In this document: in pieces, positions 32,453 to 41,134 of the stretch
Numbering within the stretch: the first letter of the stretch is position 1
Layout: each line of letters begins with the position of its first letter
Assembly (NCBI RefSeq): GCF_019038435.1
Contig: NZ_JAGPOX010000008.1
Coordinates: 45,042 to 109,041, forward strand
Direction of reading: 5' to 3'
Length of the DNA stretch: 64,000 nucleotides
From: Nocardia alni
GTDB taxonomy: Bacteria; Actinomycetota; Actinomycetes; Mycobacteriales; Mycobacteriaceae
Made by a program: the position numbers and the translations under genes
The notes under the pieces: model-generated
Told to the model about the DNA's origin: nothing
The model's database searches: none
What the model saw: only the letters and a program-made list of their open reading frames with translations

Positions 32453-34111
32453 ATGGCCGACGAGTCGGGGCGGCCATTGCCGCTGCTCACCCTGGACAAC
32501 GAGTTCTTCTGGACCTCGGGCGCGGACGGTGTACTGCGCATCCAGGAGTGCAATTCCTGTGCGGCGCTGATTCATCCGCCGCAGCCGGTGTGCCGATACT
32601 GTCGCGGACACGATATGGGTGTGCGCGAGGTATCCGGGCTCGGCACGCTGGTCGGCTTCACGATCAACCAGCGATTCAGCGGGCCGGGCCTGAAAGCGCC
32701 GTATGTGATCGCGCAGGTCGCACTCGCGGACGATCCGCGAGTGCGCCTGACCACCAACGTGATCGATGCCGATTTCGATTCGCTGGTGCTCGGCATGCGG
32801 CTGGAGGTCGTATTCCAGGCCGACGGTGACGTGTGGCTGCCGCTGTTCCGCCCGGTGGCCGAACAGCCCGAGCCCGAACCGCTTCCGGTCGACGAGATCG
32901 CCCCCGAGCGGTTCGGTGAGTATGTGCGGCCGATGATCCGGACGGACAAGTTCGAGGATCGCGCCGCGTTCACCGGGATCGGGATGTCCGATATCGGCCG
33001 TCGCCTGATGGTTCCGCCGCTGCAGCTCACCGTGCAGGCGTGCGAGCGAGCGGTCGCCGACGCCGGACTGACCATGGACGATATCGACGGTCTGGCAACG
33101 TATCCCGGCGGCGGCAACGTCGGCGGGTTCGGCGAAGGCGGTGTGACGGCGCTCGAGGCGGCGCTCGGTCTGCGTCCCACCTGGTACAACGGCGGCATGG
33201 AGACCTTCGGGCCCGGCGGCTCGGTGATCTCGGCGATGCTCGCGGTGGCGAGCGGGCTGGCCCGGCACGTCCTGTGCTTCCGGACGTTGTGGGAAGCCAC
33301 GTTCAACGAGTTGATGCGCACGGGCCGGATCCAACCGTCGGGCGGGCGCACCACCAACTGGTTCTACCCGTTCGGCTCGACGTCGGCCGCGCATACGCTC
33401 GCGATCAACGCGCAGAGGCACTTTCATCGCTACGGCACCACACGCGAGACCCTCGGCTGGATCGCATTGAACCAGCGGGCCAACGCCGAGCTGAATCCGA
33501 CCGCGGTGTACCGGGATCCGCTCACCATGGACGACTACCTCAACGCGCGGCCCATCACCACCCCGTTCGGACTGTACGACTGCGATGTACCCTGCGACGG
33601 CGCGGTCGCGGTGATCGTCTCCGCGGCGGATTCCACGAAAGACCTCGCCTCCCCGGCCATCCGGGTCGAGGCGGTAGGCACCCAGATCCTGGAACGCATC
33701 GAATGGGACCAGTCCACCCTCACTCACGAGCCGCAGGTCCTCGGGCCCGCCGCACATCTGTGGACGCGGACCACGTTGCGCCCCACCGACGTCGACGTCG
33801 CCGAGCTCTACGACGGCTTCACGATCAACTGCCTGTCCTGGATCGAGGCGCTGGGCTTCTGCGGGATCGGCGAGGCCAAGGACTTCCTCGACGGCGGCAA
33901 GAACATCGCCCGTGACGGCCTGCTGCCGTTGAACACTCACGGCGGGCAGCTCTCGCACGGCCGCACCCACGGCATGGGACTGCTGCACGAGGCGATCGTG
34001 CAGCTGCGCGGTGAGGCCGGGGATCGGCAGGTCGCCGATGCCCGGATCGCCGCGGTCTCCAGCGGCGGGCTCACGCCCGGCGGCGCCATGTTGCTGCGGA
34101 GCGACTCGTGA
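32453..34111 (+). CDS. DUF35 zinc-ribbon/OB-fold fused to thiolase-like lipid-transfer protein
   Basis: A 552-residue fusion. Residues about 1-140 are a DUF35 domain: zinc ribbon CNSCAALIHPPQPVCRYC, then an OB-fold (GLGTLVGFTINQRF). Residues about 165-552 are a non-condensing thiolase of the SCP-x/Ltp type, with ISAMLAVASGLARHVL, the paired YDCDVPCDGAVAVIV and the C-terminal NTHGGQLSHGRTHGMG. In steroid side-chain degradation, ChsH2 supplies the DUF35 domain to the separate retro-aldolase Ltp2; here both are one chain. This predicts aldol-type cleavage of a hydroxyacyl-CoA. Co-transcribed with the P450, 13 bp upstream. Confidence 0.88.
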   Translation: MADESGRPLPLLTLDNEFFWTSGADGVLRIQECNSCAALIHPPQPVCRYCRGHDMGVREVSGLGTLVGFTINQRFSGPGLKAPYVIAQVALADDPRVRLTTNVIDADFDSLVLGMRLEVVFQADGDVWLPLFRPVAEQPEPEPLPVDEIAPERFGEYVRPMIRTDKFEDRAAFTGIGMSDIGRRLMVPPLQLTVQACERAVADAGLTMDDIDGLATYPGGGNVGGFGEGGVTALEAALGLRPTWYNGGMETFGPGGSVISAMLAVASGLARHVLCFRTLWEATFNELMRTGRIQPSGGRTTNWFYPFGSTSAAHTLAINAQRHFHRYGTTRETLGWIALNQRANAELNPTAVYRDPLTMDDYLNARPITTPFGLYDCDVPCDGAVAVIVSAADSTKDLASPAIRVEAVGTQILERIEWDQSTLTHEPQVLGPAAHLWTRTTLRPTDVDVAELYDGFTINCLSWIEALGFCGIGEAKDFLDGGKNIARDGLLPLNTHGGQLSHGRTHGMGLLHEAIVQLRGEAGDRQVADARIAAVSSGGLTPGGAMLLRSDS

Positions 34112-34169
34112 TCTCCTGCGCGACGTCGCCGCACCGGATGCGAGCCGCACCGATGGCGGAGACCGCCGC

Positions 34170-35120
34170 ATGACGCTCACCGAAACCGAACTCGCCCTCC
34201 GCGTCGACGACGAGCCGCGGCCGGTCGTGGCGGAGGTCGACGGGATCCCGATTTCGGGCCTGCTCGCGCCGGCGCGAAGCCCGCGGGGGGTCGTCGTCGC
34301 GCTGCACGGCGGCGCGACGACATCGGCGTATTTCGACTGTCCGGGGCACCCCGACCTGTCGCTGCTGCGCTTGGCGTCGGCGGCCGGATTCACGGCGCTG
34401 GCGCTGGACCGCCCCGGCTACGGCGCCTCGTACCCGTACGGGGACGACCTTGCCGATCCCCAGCGACGCGTCGACCTGATGTACGGGGCGATCGACCGGC
34501 ATCTGGACGGGCTGCCGCGCGGAGCCGGGGTGTTCCTGATCGCGCATTCGGCCGGATGCGAGACCGGGGCGCGGATGGCCGCCGATCCCGAGCGCGGGCC
34601 CGGGCTGCTCGGCCTGGAACTGTGCGGCACCGGGCGACAGCAGCAGCCGCTCGCCGAGCAGATCCTGTCGGTGCGGCCGCGTCCGGACAACGCCAAGGTG
34701 GCGGAGCTGCTGTGGCAGCCCGAACGGCTGTATCCGCCCGAGCACGTCGGCGGACGCCTGGTCGGCGCCAATGGACCGCGGTTCGAGGGCCCGGTGGTGA
34801 TCGACTGGCCGGGAACGAATTTCCCGCTGGTCGGGCCGCGGATCCGAATCCCGGTGCAGTTCACCGTCGCCGACCATGAGCGAGTGTGGCGCAACGACAT
34901 CCCCGGCCTGCTCGAGGTCGCCGAACTGTTCGGCGCCGCACCCCGTCTCGTGCTGAACGTGCAGCGCGGTTCCGCGCACAACATCAGCGTGGGCCGCACC
35001 GCCACCGCTTACCATCTGAAGGTGCTGTCGTTCGCACAGGAGTGCATCGTCACCCGGGAGATCGGTGAATCGACCGGCCCGGCAATCCAATTCGACGGCA
35101 TCGCGGCACCCGAACGCTAG
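34170..35120 (+). CDS. Alpha/beta hydrolase
   Basis: A 316-residue alpha/beta-hydrolase fold protein: oxyanion region VVVALHGGATTSAYFDCPG, DRPGYGAS, nucleophile elbow IAHSAGCETG (Ser about residue 124), an acidic region FTVADHERVW, and a late His in RGSAHNISVG. ATG 34170 lies 58 bp after the fusion gene; longer in-frame versions overlap that gene and have no ribosome site. It probably hydrolyses an ester or CoA thioester in the same pathway. Part of the 29.3-36.6 kb operon. Confidence 0.85.
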   Translation: MTLTETELALRVDDEPRPVVAEVDGIPISGLLAPARSPRGVVVALHGGATTSAYFDCPGHPDLSLLRLASAAGFTALALDRPGYGASYPYGDDLADPQRRVDLMYGAIDRHLDGLPRGAGVFLIAHSAGCETGARMAADPERGPGLLGLELCGTGRQQQPLAEQILSVRPRPDNAKVAELLWQPERLYPPEHVGGRLVGANGPRFEGPVVIDWPGTNFPLVGPRIRIPVQFTVADHERVWRNDIPGLLEVAELFGAAPRLVLNVQRGSAHNISVGRTATAYHLKVLSFAQECIVTREIGESTGPAIQFDGIAAPER

Positions 35121-35134
35121 GAGGCGTACCTCAT

Positions 35135-35668
35135 ATGCCCGAAACCGATACCGCCCTGCTCCTGATCCGCCTGGTCGTGGGCATCACGATAGCCGTGCAC
35201 GGCGTCAACCATTGGATCGGCGGCGGCAAGATCCCCGGAACCGCCAGCTGGTTCAGCGGACTCGGATTGCGCCACGGCGTGATCCAGGCGTGGGCCAGCG
35301 TGATCACCGAGGTCGGCGCGGGAGTCCTGCTCGTCCTTGGCCTGCTCACCCCGTTCGCCTGCGCGGCCCTCATCTCGGTCATGCTGGTCGCCGGGCTGCT
35401 GGCGCACCGCTCCAACGGGTTCTTCGTGTTCAAGGATGGTTTCGAATACGTCCTGGTGCTCGCGGTCGTCGCGCTCGCGCTGGCCATGCTCGGCCCCGGC
35501 CGGGTATCCATCGACCACGCCGCGGGAATCGAGATCACCGGCTGGGCCGGTGGCGCCATCGCGCTGATCGTCGCGGTCGTCGCAGTCGCGGGCCTGATCG
35601 CCACGTTCTACCGCCCCGCGAAGCCCGTGCCGGCCGCGCCGGAGACCGCCGCAGAGAACCAGTCATGA
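35135..35668 (+). CDS. DoxX family membrane protein
   Basis: A 177-residue integral membrane protein with four likely transmembrane helices: LLLIRLVVGITIAVHGV, WASVITEVGAGVLLVLGLL, FACAALISVMLVAGLL with the following VLVLAVVALALAML, and AIALIVAVVAVAGLIATF. It carries the DoxX-type HGVNHWIGGGKIPG loop. A near-perfect AGGAGG precedes ATG 35135. DoxX proteins are linked to redox or quinone pools and thiol homeostasis; its place in this operon could relate to electron disposal. Confidence 0.85.
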   Translation: MPETDTALLLIRLVVGITIAVHGVNHWIGGGKIPGTASWFSGLGLRHGVIQAWASVITEVGAGVLLVLGLLTPFACAALISVMLVAGLLAHRSNGFFVFKDGFEYVLVLAVVALALAMLGPGRVSIDHAAGIEITGWAGGAIALIVAVVAVAGLIATFYRPAKPVPAAPETAAENQS

Positions 35669-35750
35669 TCACGGACACGGGACGGCCCACCGCGCAACGC
35701 GGTGCGCGACAGGTGATGACAGACATGACAGCAGATCGGAGGACTCGGTG

Positions 35751-36569
35751 ATGCGAGTCGGCTTCATCGGGCTCGGCGGCCAAGGCGCGCCGATGGCCCG
35801 CCGGATCGTCGAATCCGGATTCGAGACCACCCTGTGGGCCCGGCGCCCGGCCTCGCTCGAGGCGTTCGCCGATACCGCGGCCAAGATCGCGGCCTCGCCC
35901 GAAGAGCTGGCGGCGGCAAGCGATCTGGTGTGTATCTGCGTGGTTTCCGACGCCGATGTGCGCGAGGTGCTCACCGGTCCCGGCGGTGTGCTGGCGGGTC
36001 TGGCCGCGGGCGGAGTGATCGCGGTGCACAGCACGGTGCATCCGGACACCTGCCGCGAACTCGCGAGTGTCGCGGCCGAGCAAGGTGTTTCGCTGATCGA
36101 CGCACCGGTCAGCGGAGGCGGCCCGGCCGCGGCCGAACAGCGGCTGCTGGTCATGGTCGGTGGCGATGCTGCGGTCCTGGACCGTGTGCGGCCGGTGTTC
36201 GAGACCTTTGCGAATCCGCTTGTCCACCTTGGTGATGTCGGTGCTGGTCAGGTCACCAAGCTGTTGAACAACCTGCTGTTCACCGCGAATCTGGCCACCG
36301 CCAAGAGCGCGCTCGATCTCGGAAATGCCCTGGGTGTCGACCCGTCCCGCCTCGGCGAGGTCATCTCCCGCGGCAGCGCCAACAGCTTCGGGCTGGGCCG
36401 CATCATCGACGGCGACGGCGCACTCGACCGCATGGCCGTTCACGCGGGTGAGCTGCTGCGCAAGGATGTGAGCCTGATCGCCTCCGTGGCCGACGCGCAG
36501 CACGCCACCCCGGGTGTCGTGCTGACGGCCGCCGACGCCACGCTGGCGATGATGAACCACCCACGCTGA
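35751..36569 (+). CDS. 3-hydroxyisobutyrate dehydrogenase-like NAD(P)-dependent oxidoreductase
   Basis: A 272-residue beta-hydroxyacid dehydrogenase. N-terminal Rossmann motif VGFIGLGGQGAPMARRI, substrate-binding DAPVSGGGPAAAEQ, and catalytic Lys in GAGQVTKLLNNLLF. ATG 35751 and the adjoining GTG 35748 are both served by GGAGG at 35738. It oxidises a 3-hydroxy acid or reduces a semialdehyde. Last gene of the long operon; an inverted repeat follows at once. A second member of the family lies at 37037. Confidence 0.9.
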   Translation: MRVGFIGLGGQGAPMARRIVESGFETTLWARRPASLEAFADTAAKIAASPEELAAASDLVCICVVSDADVREVLTGPGGVLAGLAAGGVIAVHSTVHPDTCRELASVAAEQGVSLIDAPVSGGGPAAAEQRLLVMVGGDAAVLDRVRPVFETFANPLVHLGDVGAGQVTKLLNNLLFTANLATAKSALDLGNALGVDPSRLGEVISRGSANSFGLGRIIDGDGALDRMAVHAGELLRKDVSLIASVADAQHATPGVVLTAADATLAMMNHPR

Positions 36570-36576
36570 ACTCGAT

Positions 36577-36653
36577 CCGGCCTATCGCTACATTCTGCGG
36601 GCCTGAAAGTCCGGTTTCGGATAATCGGCCCCAAGAATGTAGCGGGAGGCCGG
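36577..36653. repeat. Inverted repeat with 27-bp arms
   Basis: The left arm (36577-36603, containing CGCTACATTCT) and right arm (36627-36653, containing AGAATGTAGCG) match at 23 of 27 positions around a 23-nt centre, 7 bp after the oxidoreductase stop. Either a rho-independent terminator or a REP-type element. Its arm sequence differs from the 13.9 and 22.1 kb elements. Confidence 0.7.
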
Positions 36654-36674
36654 TTCTCCCAATGGTCCGAGGTT

Positions 36675-37036
36675 AGCGCACACGGCTCACCCCGCATCGA
36701 CGTCCGAAGGAGCACAGTTGCACATCGGATCTGCGGATGAGGGCTGTGGGTCACAGTATGCCGCACCGACCGGTCCAAGCCGAGCGCGAGCACTTCAGGA
36801 GAACGGGCGGCGCAGATCACCTGGGGCGCGGGTTGCCCACTCGATACCCCTATCGAGACAGGTGAGGAGCGCATATGCGTATCGGATTCGTAGGTACGGG
36901 CCACATTGGGTCGACCTGTGGTGCATCGATCGGTCCGAGCCTGGCACGAGGCCCTCGGGACGACAGGCGCCCTAGAGCACCCGGGCAGCGGACGAGCCGC
37001 TCGATGCCCCATTTCTAAATAGGTAAGGGAGCGCAG
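36675..37036 (+). repeat. Two decayed tandem copies of the 37037 gene's leader and 5' end
   Basis: The leader and first codons of the dehydrogenase at 37037 occur three times with a period near 160 bp. The intact copy has GGGAGCGCAG then ATGCGTATCGGATTCGTCGG. A well-preserved copy has GAGGAGCGCAT, then ATG at 36875 and the same ATGCGTATCGGATTCGT, encoding MRIGFVGTGHIGS before losing the family pattern and stopping at 37015. An older copy has GAAGGAGCACAG then TTG at 36718 with CACATCGGAT. No complete gene lies in this stretch. Confidence 0.7.
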
Positions 37037-37825
37037 ATGCGTATCGGATTCGTCGGGGCGGGTCGCATGGGGCGGCCCATGGTGCAGCGGTTGGTCGGGG
37101 CCGGTCATACGGTTCGTGCGGTCGGACGGTCGGACGAAACACGCCTGGCCGTTGCCGAACTCGGCGCCGAAGCCATCCAGCTCGCGGCGGTCGGCACGGA
37201 CGCCGACGCGGTAGTGATCTGCGTATTCACCGATGAGCAGGTACGCGAGGTCTGCCTGGACAGCCCGCTGCTGACGACCCTTCCGGCCGGCGCGGTCATC
37301 CTCATCCACACCACCGGCTCACCGCACACCGCCGAAAACGTTGCCGCGCAGGCCGGTCCGCGCGGCATCCATGTGGTCGACGCGGCGGTGAGCGGCGGTC
37401 CCCATGACATCGCCGCCGGGCATCTCACCGTCTTCGTGGGCGGTACCGACGAGGCCGTCACTCGCGCGCGCCCGGTCCTCGAGGCCTACGCCGACCCGAT
37501 CCTGCCTGTCGGCACGATCGGCGCGGGCCAGCGCGTCAAACTCGTCAACAACGCCCTGTTCGCCGCCCAGATCGGCCTGGTCGCCGAATCCGTGCGCCTG
37601 GCAACCGAACTCGGCATCGACGAGCCCACCCTGCTGACCGCCCTCCCCCACGCAAGCTCCGCCAGCCGCGCCCTGAGCGGCGTCGCGGCCAGGGGTTCGG
37701 TCACCGAATTCGCCACCTCGGTCGGCGAATTCCTCCGCAAAGACGTCGCCGCCGCCCGCGCCCTCGCCACCGAACTCGAGGCAGACCTGGGCGTCCTGTC
37801 CCCCGCGATCGACAAGCTCGCCTGA
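37037..37825 (+). CDS. NAD(P)-dependent beta-hydroxyacid dehydrogenase
   Basis: A 262-residue member of the 6PGDH/3-hydroxyisobutyrate dehydrogenase family: MRIGFVGAGRMGRPMVQRL (Rossmann), DAAVSGGPHDIAAGH (substrate loop), and catalytic Lys in GAGQRVKLVNNALF. Slightly short at the C-terminus relative to the usual 290 residues. GGGAG precedes ATG 37037. Two degenerate copies of its 5' end lie directly upstream. Possibly monocistronic. It may act on the same 3-hydroxy acid type as the 35751 product. Confidence 0.88.
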   Translation: MRIGFVGAGRMGRPMVQRLVGAGHTVRAVGRSDETRLAVAELGAEAIQLAAVGTDADAVVICVFTDEQVREVCLDSPLLTTLPAGAVILIHTTGSPHTAENVAAQAGPRGIHVVDAAVSGGPHDIAAGHLTVFVGGTDEAVTRARPVLEAYADPILPVGTIGAGQRVKLVNNALFAAQIGLVAESVRLATELGIDEPTLLTALPHASSASRALSGVAARGSVTEFATSVGEFLRKDVAAARALATELEADLGVLSPAIDKLA

Positions 37826-37839
37826 AGCGCACCCAACCA

Positions 37840-38483
37840 CCACCGAGGCCGCCGCATCTCATCGCCCGATAAAGTCACCGTGCCGCACCAACCGGGCGAC
37901 GGCCTCCCTGCCCGCCGACACGAGAACTCGACACGGACCTGAGCGTTCCGACGACGGCCATCGACAGATGCCCTCGGACTCCGCCAGCCATCGCCTGTCT
38001 GCCTCAGAACGACTTACCGTATGGCCCCACATGGTCCGGTCCGAACACAGCCAGATCAATCCGGTCACATCCGACCAGCAGCACCCGTCGCATAAGCCGT
38101 GGGCGAGCGAGAATGCCTGATATGCCTTCGAGGGGCGTCTGCCAGCCCGCCAGGCATCGTCTGTCGGCGTCGAGGGATCTTTCGAAGCGGCTTACCACAC
38201 TGGCTCACACCATCCGATCCGAACCCACATCACTGGTGAGATCCGGTCGCGCCCGACCACCAGCCCCACCCTCTGCATCCCGGGTGACGAGCGAGAATTC
38301 GAGACACGCTATAGACAGGCCCCCTGGCCCGCCAAGCCCGTCGACCTCGAGCACTCCCTCGGACTGCGATCCGAACAGCATCACCAGCGAGATCGGTCCG
38401 GTCGCCAGTACCTCGCAACGCGCCCCTGGGCGGCGAGTGACAATGCGTGAGACACGTTATCGGCTCGACGAAGGTGGCCCGCC
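37840..38483 (+). repeat. Degenerate tandem repeats before the FadD17-like gene
   Basis: About 640 bp without a supportable gene. Three diverged units can be aligned. Each has a (C/T)CCG(A/G)TCCGAAC stretch (near 38033, 38215, 38372), an ATC(C/G)GGTC(A/G)C region, a GCGAG(C/T)GA(G/C)AAT box (38105, 38288, 38433), then a (T)GGCCCGCC-like end. In the last unit GGCCCGCC adjoins the ATG at 38484. Spacing is roughly 145-185 bp. The pattern suggests repeated duplication and decay of the gene's upstream region. Confidence 0.55.
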
Positions 38484-40160
38484 ATGACCGCATCGAAGCG
38501 CGACCCCTCGCATACGCGCCCCGATATCGCCACGATGCTGCTGGATCGGCTGGGTGACGATCATCTCGGCCTGCGCACCCATCACGCGGACTGGACCTGG
38601 GACGAGGTGGTGCGTGAGTCGGCGGCGCGGGCGGAGTTGGCACGGGAAATGCGCCGGGACGGGCCGTTCCATATCGGGATTCTGCTGGACAACCTGCCGG
38701 ACTTCATCTTCTGGCTCGGCGCGGCGGCGCTGGCCGGTGCCACCGTGGCGGGACTGAACCCCACCCGAGGAGATGCGCAGCTGGAGGCCGACATTCGGTA
38801 CGTCGACTGCCAGCTGATCGTCACCGACACCGCCGGCATGGCCCGGCTGTCGCGGCTGGAGATCGGGCTCGAACCGGATCGCGTGCTACTGGTCGACGAC
38901 CCGAAGTACGCCGAGCTGCTCGATCACCATCGCACGGCGGAGCCGACATCCGCCGGCGGTCCGGATTCGCTGATGCTACTGCTGTTCACCTCGGGCACCA
39001 CGGGAGTCTCCAAGGCGGTCAAGTGCACTCAGGCCCGGCTGGCCCGGACCGCCTACGCAGCGGCTGACAAGTTCGGGCATGTGCGCGCCGACGTGGACTA
39101 CTGCTGCATGCCACTGTTCCACGGCAACGCGATCATGGCGCTGTGGGCTCCGGCATTGTCGGTCGGTGCGACCGTCTGCTCGACTCCGAAATTCTCGGCG
39201 TCGCAATTCCTTCCGGACGTGCGGTATTTCGGCGCGACCTTCTTCACCCACGTCAGCAAGGCGCTGGGCTACCTGCTCGCGACCCCCGAATCCCCGACCG
39301 ATTCGGACAACCAGCTGGTGCGTGGTTTCGGCACCGAGGCTTCGGCCGCGGACCAGCGAGAGTTCCACCGCCGCTTCGGTGCGCACCTGTTCGAGGGCTA
39401 CGGTTCGAGCGAGGGCCCGGCGCTGGCCGCGCTGGACCCGGTCGCCCCGCCCACGGCACTGGGCCGCCCGGCTCATCCCGGCGTGGCGATCGTCGACCCG
39501 GCCACGTTGACGGACTGCGCCCGAGCCGAACTCGACGAACACGGCCGGGTCCGCAACCCCGACGCCGCGATCGGCGAGATGGTCGACAAGACGGGCGCCC
39601 GCTCGTTCGAGGGCTACTACAAGAACGACGCCGCCGACGCCGAACGCATCCGCCACGGCTGGTACTGGACCGGCGATCTGGGCTACATCGACACCGCCGG
39701 CTTCCTGTATTTCGCAGGCCGCCAAGGTGATTGGATCCGAGTGGACGGCGAGAACATCTCGGCCCTGGCCATCGAGCGGATCCTGCGCCAGTAGCCGCCG
39801 GTCATCGCGGCCGCGGTGTACGGCGTGCCCGACCCGCGCTCGGGCGACCGGGTCATGGCCGCACTGGAATTCGCCGACCCCGCCGCCTTCGACGGACCAG
39901 CGTTCGCCGAATTCCTCAGCGCGCAACCGGACCTCGGCCGCAAGGATTTCCCGCGACTACTCCGAATCTCCGCGAACCTCCCGGTCACCGGCTCCAACAA
40001 GATCCTCAAGAACCAGCTCCGCGCCGAGTCCTGGCACACCACCGATTCGATCTACCAGTGCCCAGGTCGCACCGCACCCGACTACCAGCCGATGAGCGAT
40101 ACACAGAAGACCGAACTGGACGCGGAATTCGCCGCTTTCGACCGGCAACGGTTCCTGTGA
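38484..40160 (+). pseudogene. FadD17-like acyl-CoA synthetase interrupted by in-frame TAG
   Basis: A 559-codon ANL ligase resembling mycobacterial FadD17: P-loop FTSGTTGVSKAVKCTQ, then MPLFHGNAIM, KFSASQFLPDVRYFGATF, GYGSSEGPAL, GWYWTGDLGYIDTAGFLYFAGRQGDWIRVDGEN. After AIERILRQ a single TAG at 39792-39794 interrupts the frame. The same frame continues at once with PPVIAAAVYGVPDPRSGDRV to the catalytic-Lys region PVTGSNKILKNQL and a stop at 40160. There is no frameshift, so one codon separates this from an intact gene. Without readthrough the product lacks the C-terminal domain. Recent nonsense mutation, amber suppression or a sequencing error are the options. Confidence 0.85.
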
Positions 40161-40163
40161 CGC

Positions 40164-40958
40164 TCACCCCTGTCCGGGTTGCCCGGCGATTTCGGCGAAT
40201 GTACGGTGCAGCACGAGATATTGATTCGGGGTGTCGACCGCCGCCACCAATTCGAAACGCATGCTGATCTCGCCGAGATCCTCGTGCCGGAATTGTTTTT
40301 CCTTGCGTTCGCGCACATCGATGTGATGGCTGTCCCACAGCCGCGCGAAAGCGGAACTCCGCGCGGACATCTCCGCGATCAACGCGGCCGTGGCAGGATC
40401 GTCGACCACGACGGGACCGATCATCCTGCGGATACCGCCGACGAGGAATCGCGCGAACGCCGCCCAGTCCGCCCACATCCGCTGCGCGGCCGGATCCAGA
40501 AACAACATGCGCAGGATATTGTCCGAGAATTCGAACTGCTCGAAGATCTCTTGTGCGGGCCGGTTCGCGGAGAGCACATCGCTGCGCTGATTCACGATAT
40601 ACGCCGGACCCCACGCCCACGACCGCACGACCAGCACCAGGAATTCGTTGAGCGCTTCCGTACCGGCCTGTGCGGCGGGCAGGCTCGGGGGCGGGGTGAC
40701 CAGGCCGTGCAGATAACTGGTCTCGGCCGTCGACAATTCGAGCGCGGCGGCGAGCGCGTCGAGCACCTGCGGGGACGGGTGTCGTTCTCGGCCCTGCTCG
40801 AGCCGGGTGTAGTAGTCGGTGCTGATGGCCGCCCGCGCGGCCACCTCCTCGCGGCGCAGTCCGGGAGTGCGGCGGCGCTGGTGCGGTGGCCGGTCACGCG
40901 CGGCCGTCGCGGCCTCACGACGGGCGCGCAGGAACTCTCCCAACCTGGTGTCAGCCAC
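40164..40958 (-). CDS. XRE/MmyB-like helix-turn-helix transcriptional regulator
   Basis: A 264-residue regulator. The N-terminal XRE-type HTH reads LGEFLRARREA...RTPGLRREEVAARAAISTDYYTRLEQGRERHPS, followed by an MmyB-like ligand domain (about 105-255), here with WGPAYIVNQRSDVLSANRPA and RFELVAAVDTPNQYLVLH. This group binds fatty acids or flavin-like ligands. GTG 40958 begins VADTRLGEF; longer frames into the divergent spacer lack coding sense. It is divergent from the flavin monooxygenase at 41135, its likely target. Confidence 0.88.
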   Translation of the reverse strand: MADTRLGEFLRARREAATAARDRPPHQRRRTPGLRREEVAARAAISTDYYTRLEQGRERHPSPQVLDALAAALELSTAETSYLHGLVTPPPSLPAAQAGTEALNEFLVLVVRSWAWGPAYIVNQRSDVLSANRPAQEIFEQFEFSDNILRMLFLDPAAQRMWADWAAFARFLVGGIRRMIGPVVVDDPATAALIAEMSARSSAFARLWDSHHIDVRERKEKQFRHEDLGEISMRFELVAAVDTPNQYLVLHRTFAEIAGQPGQG

Positions 40959-41134
40959 CCCGCCATGGTAGGACCGGGCCGGCGCCCAGCCGACGGGTCG
41001 GTCGCCGGGGCGGGCGAGGCTGGGTGACATGCACCCTGGCAAGCGTCGACCGCAGGGGCGATTCTGGGAGATGTAAGGAATCCAGCGACACGCCAAAGAC
41101 GAAGCGCGCGTGTGGAAATGAGAGGACCGAGATC

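Noticed and set aside
32318..34393. 691-codon minus-strand open frame
   Set aside because: Antisense to the DUF35-thiolase fusion; low-complexity, Arg/Gly/His-rich translation without domains.
36675..38483. CRISPR-like array
   Set aside because: The repeats are 145-185 bp, diverged and lack short regular repeat-spacer units; no cas genes are nearby.
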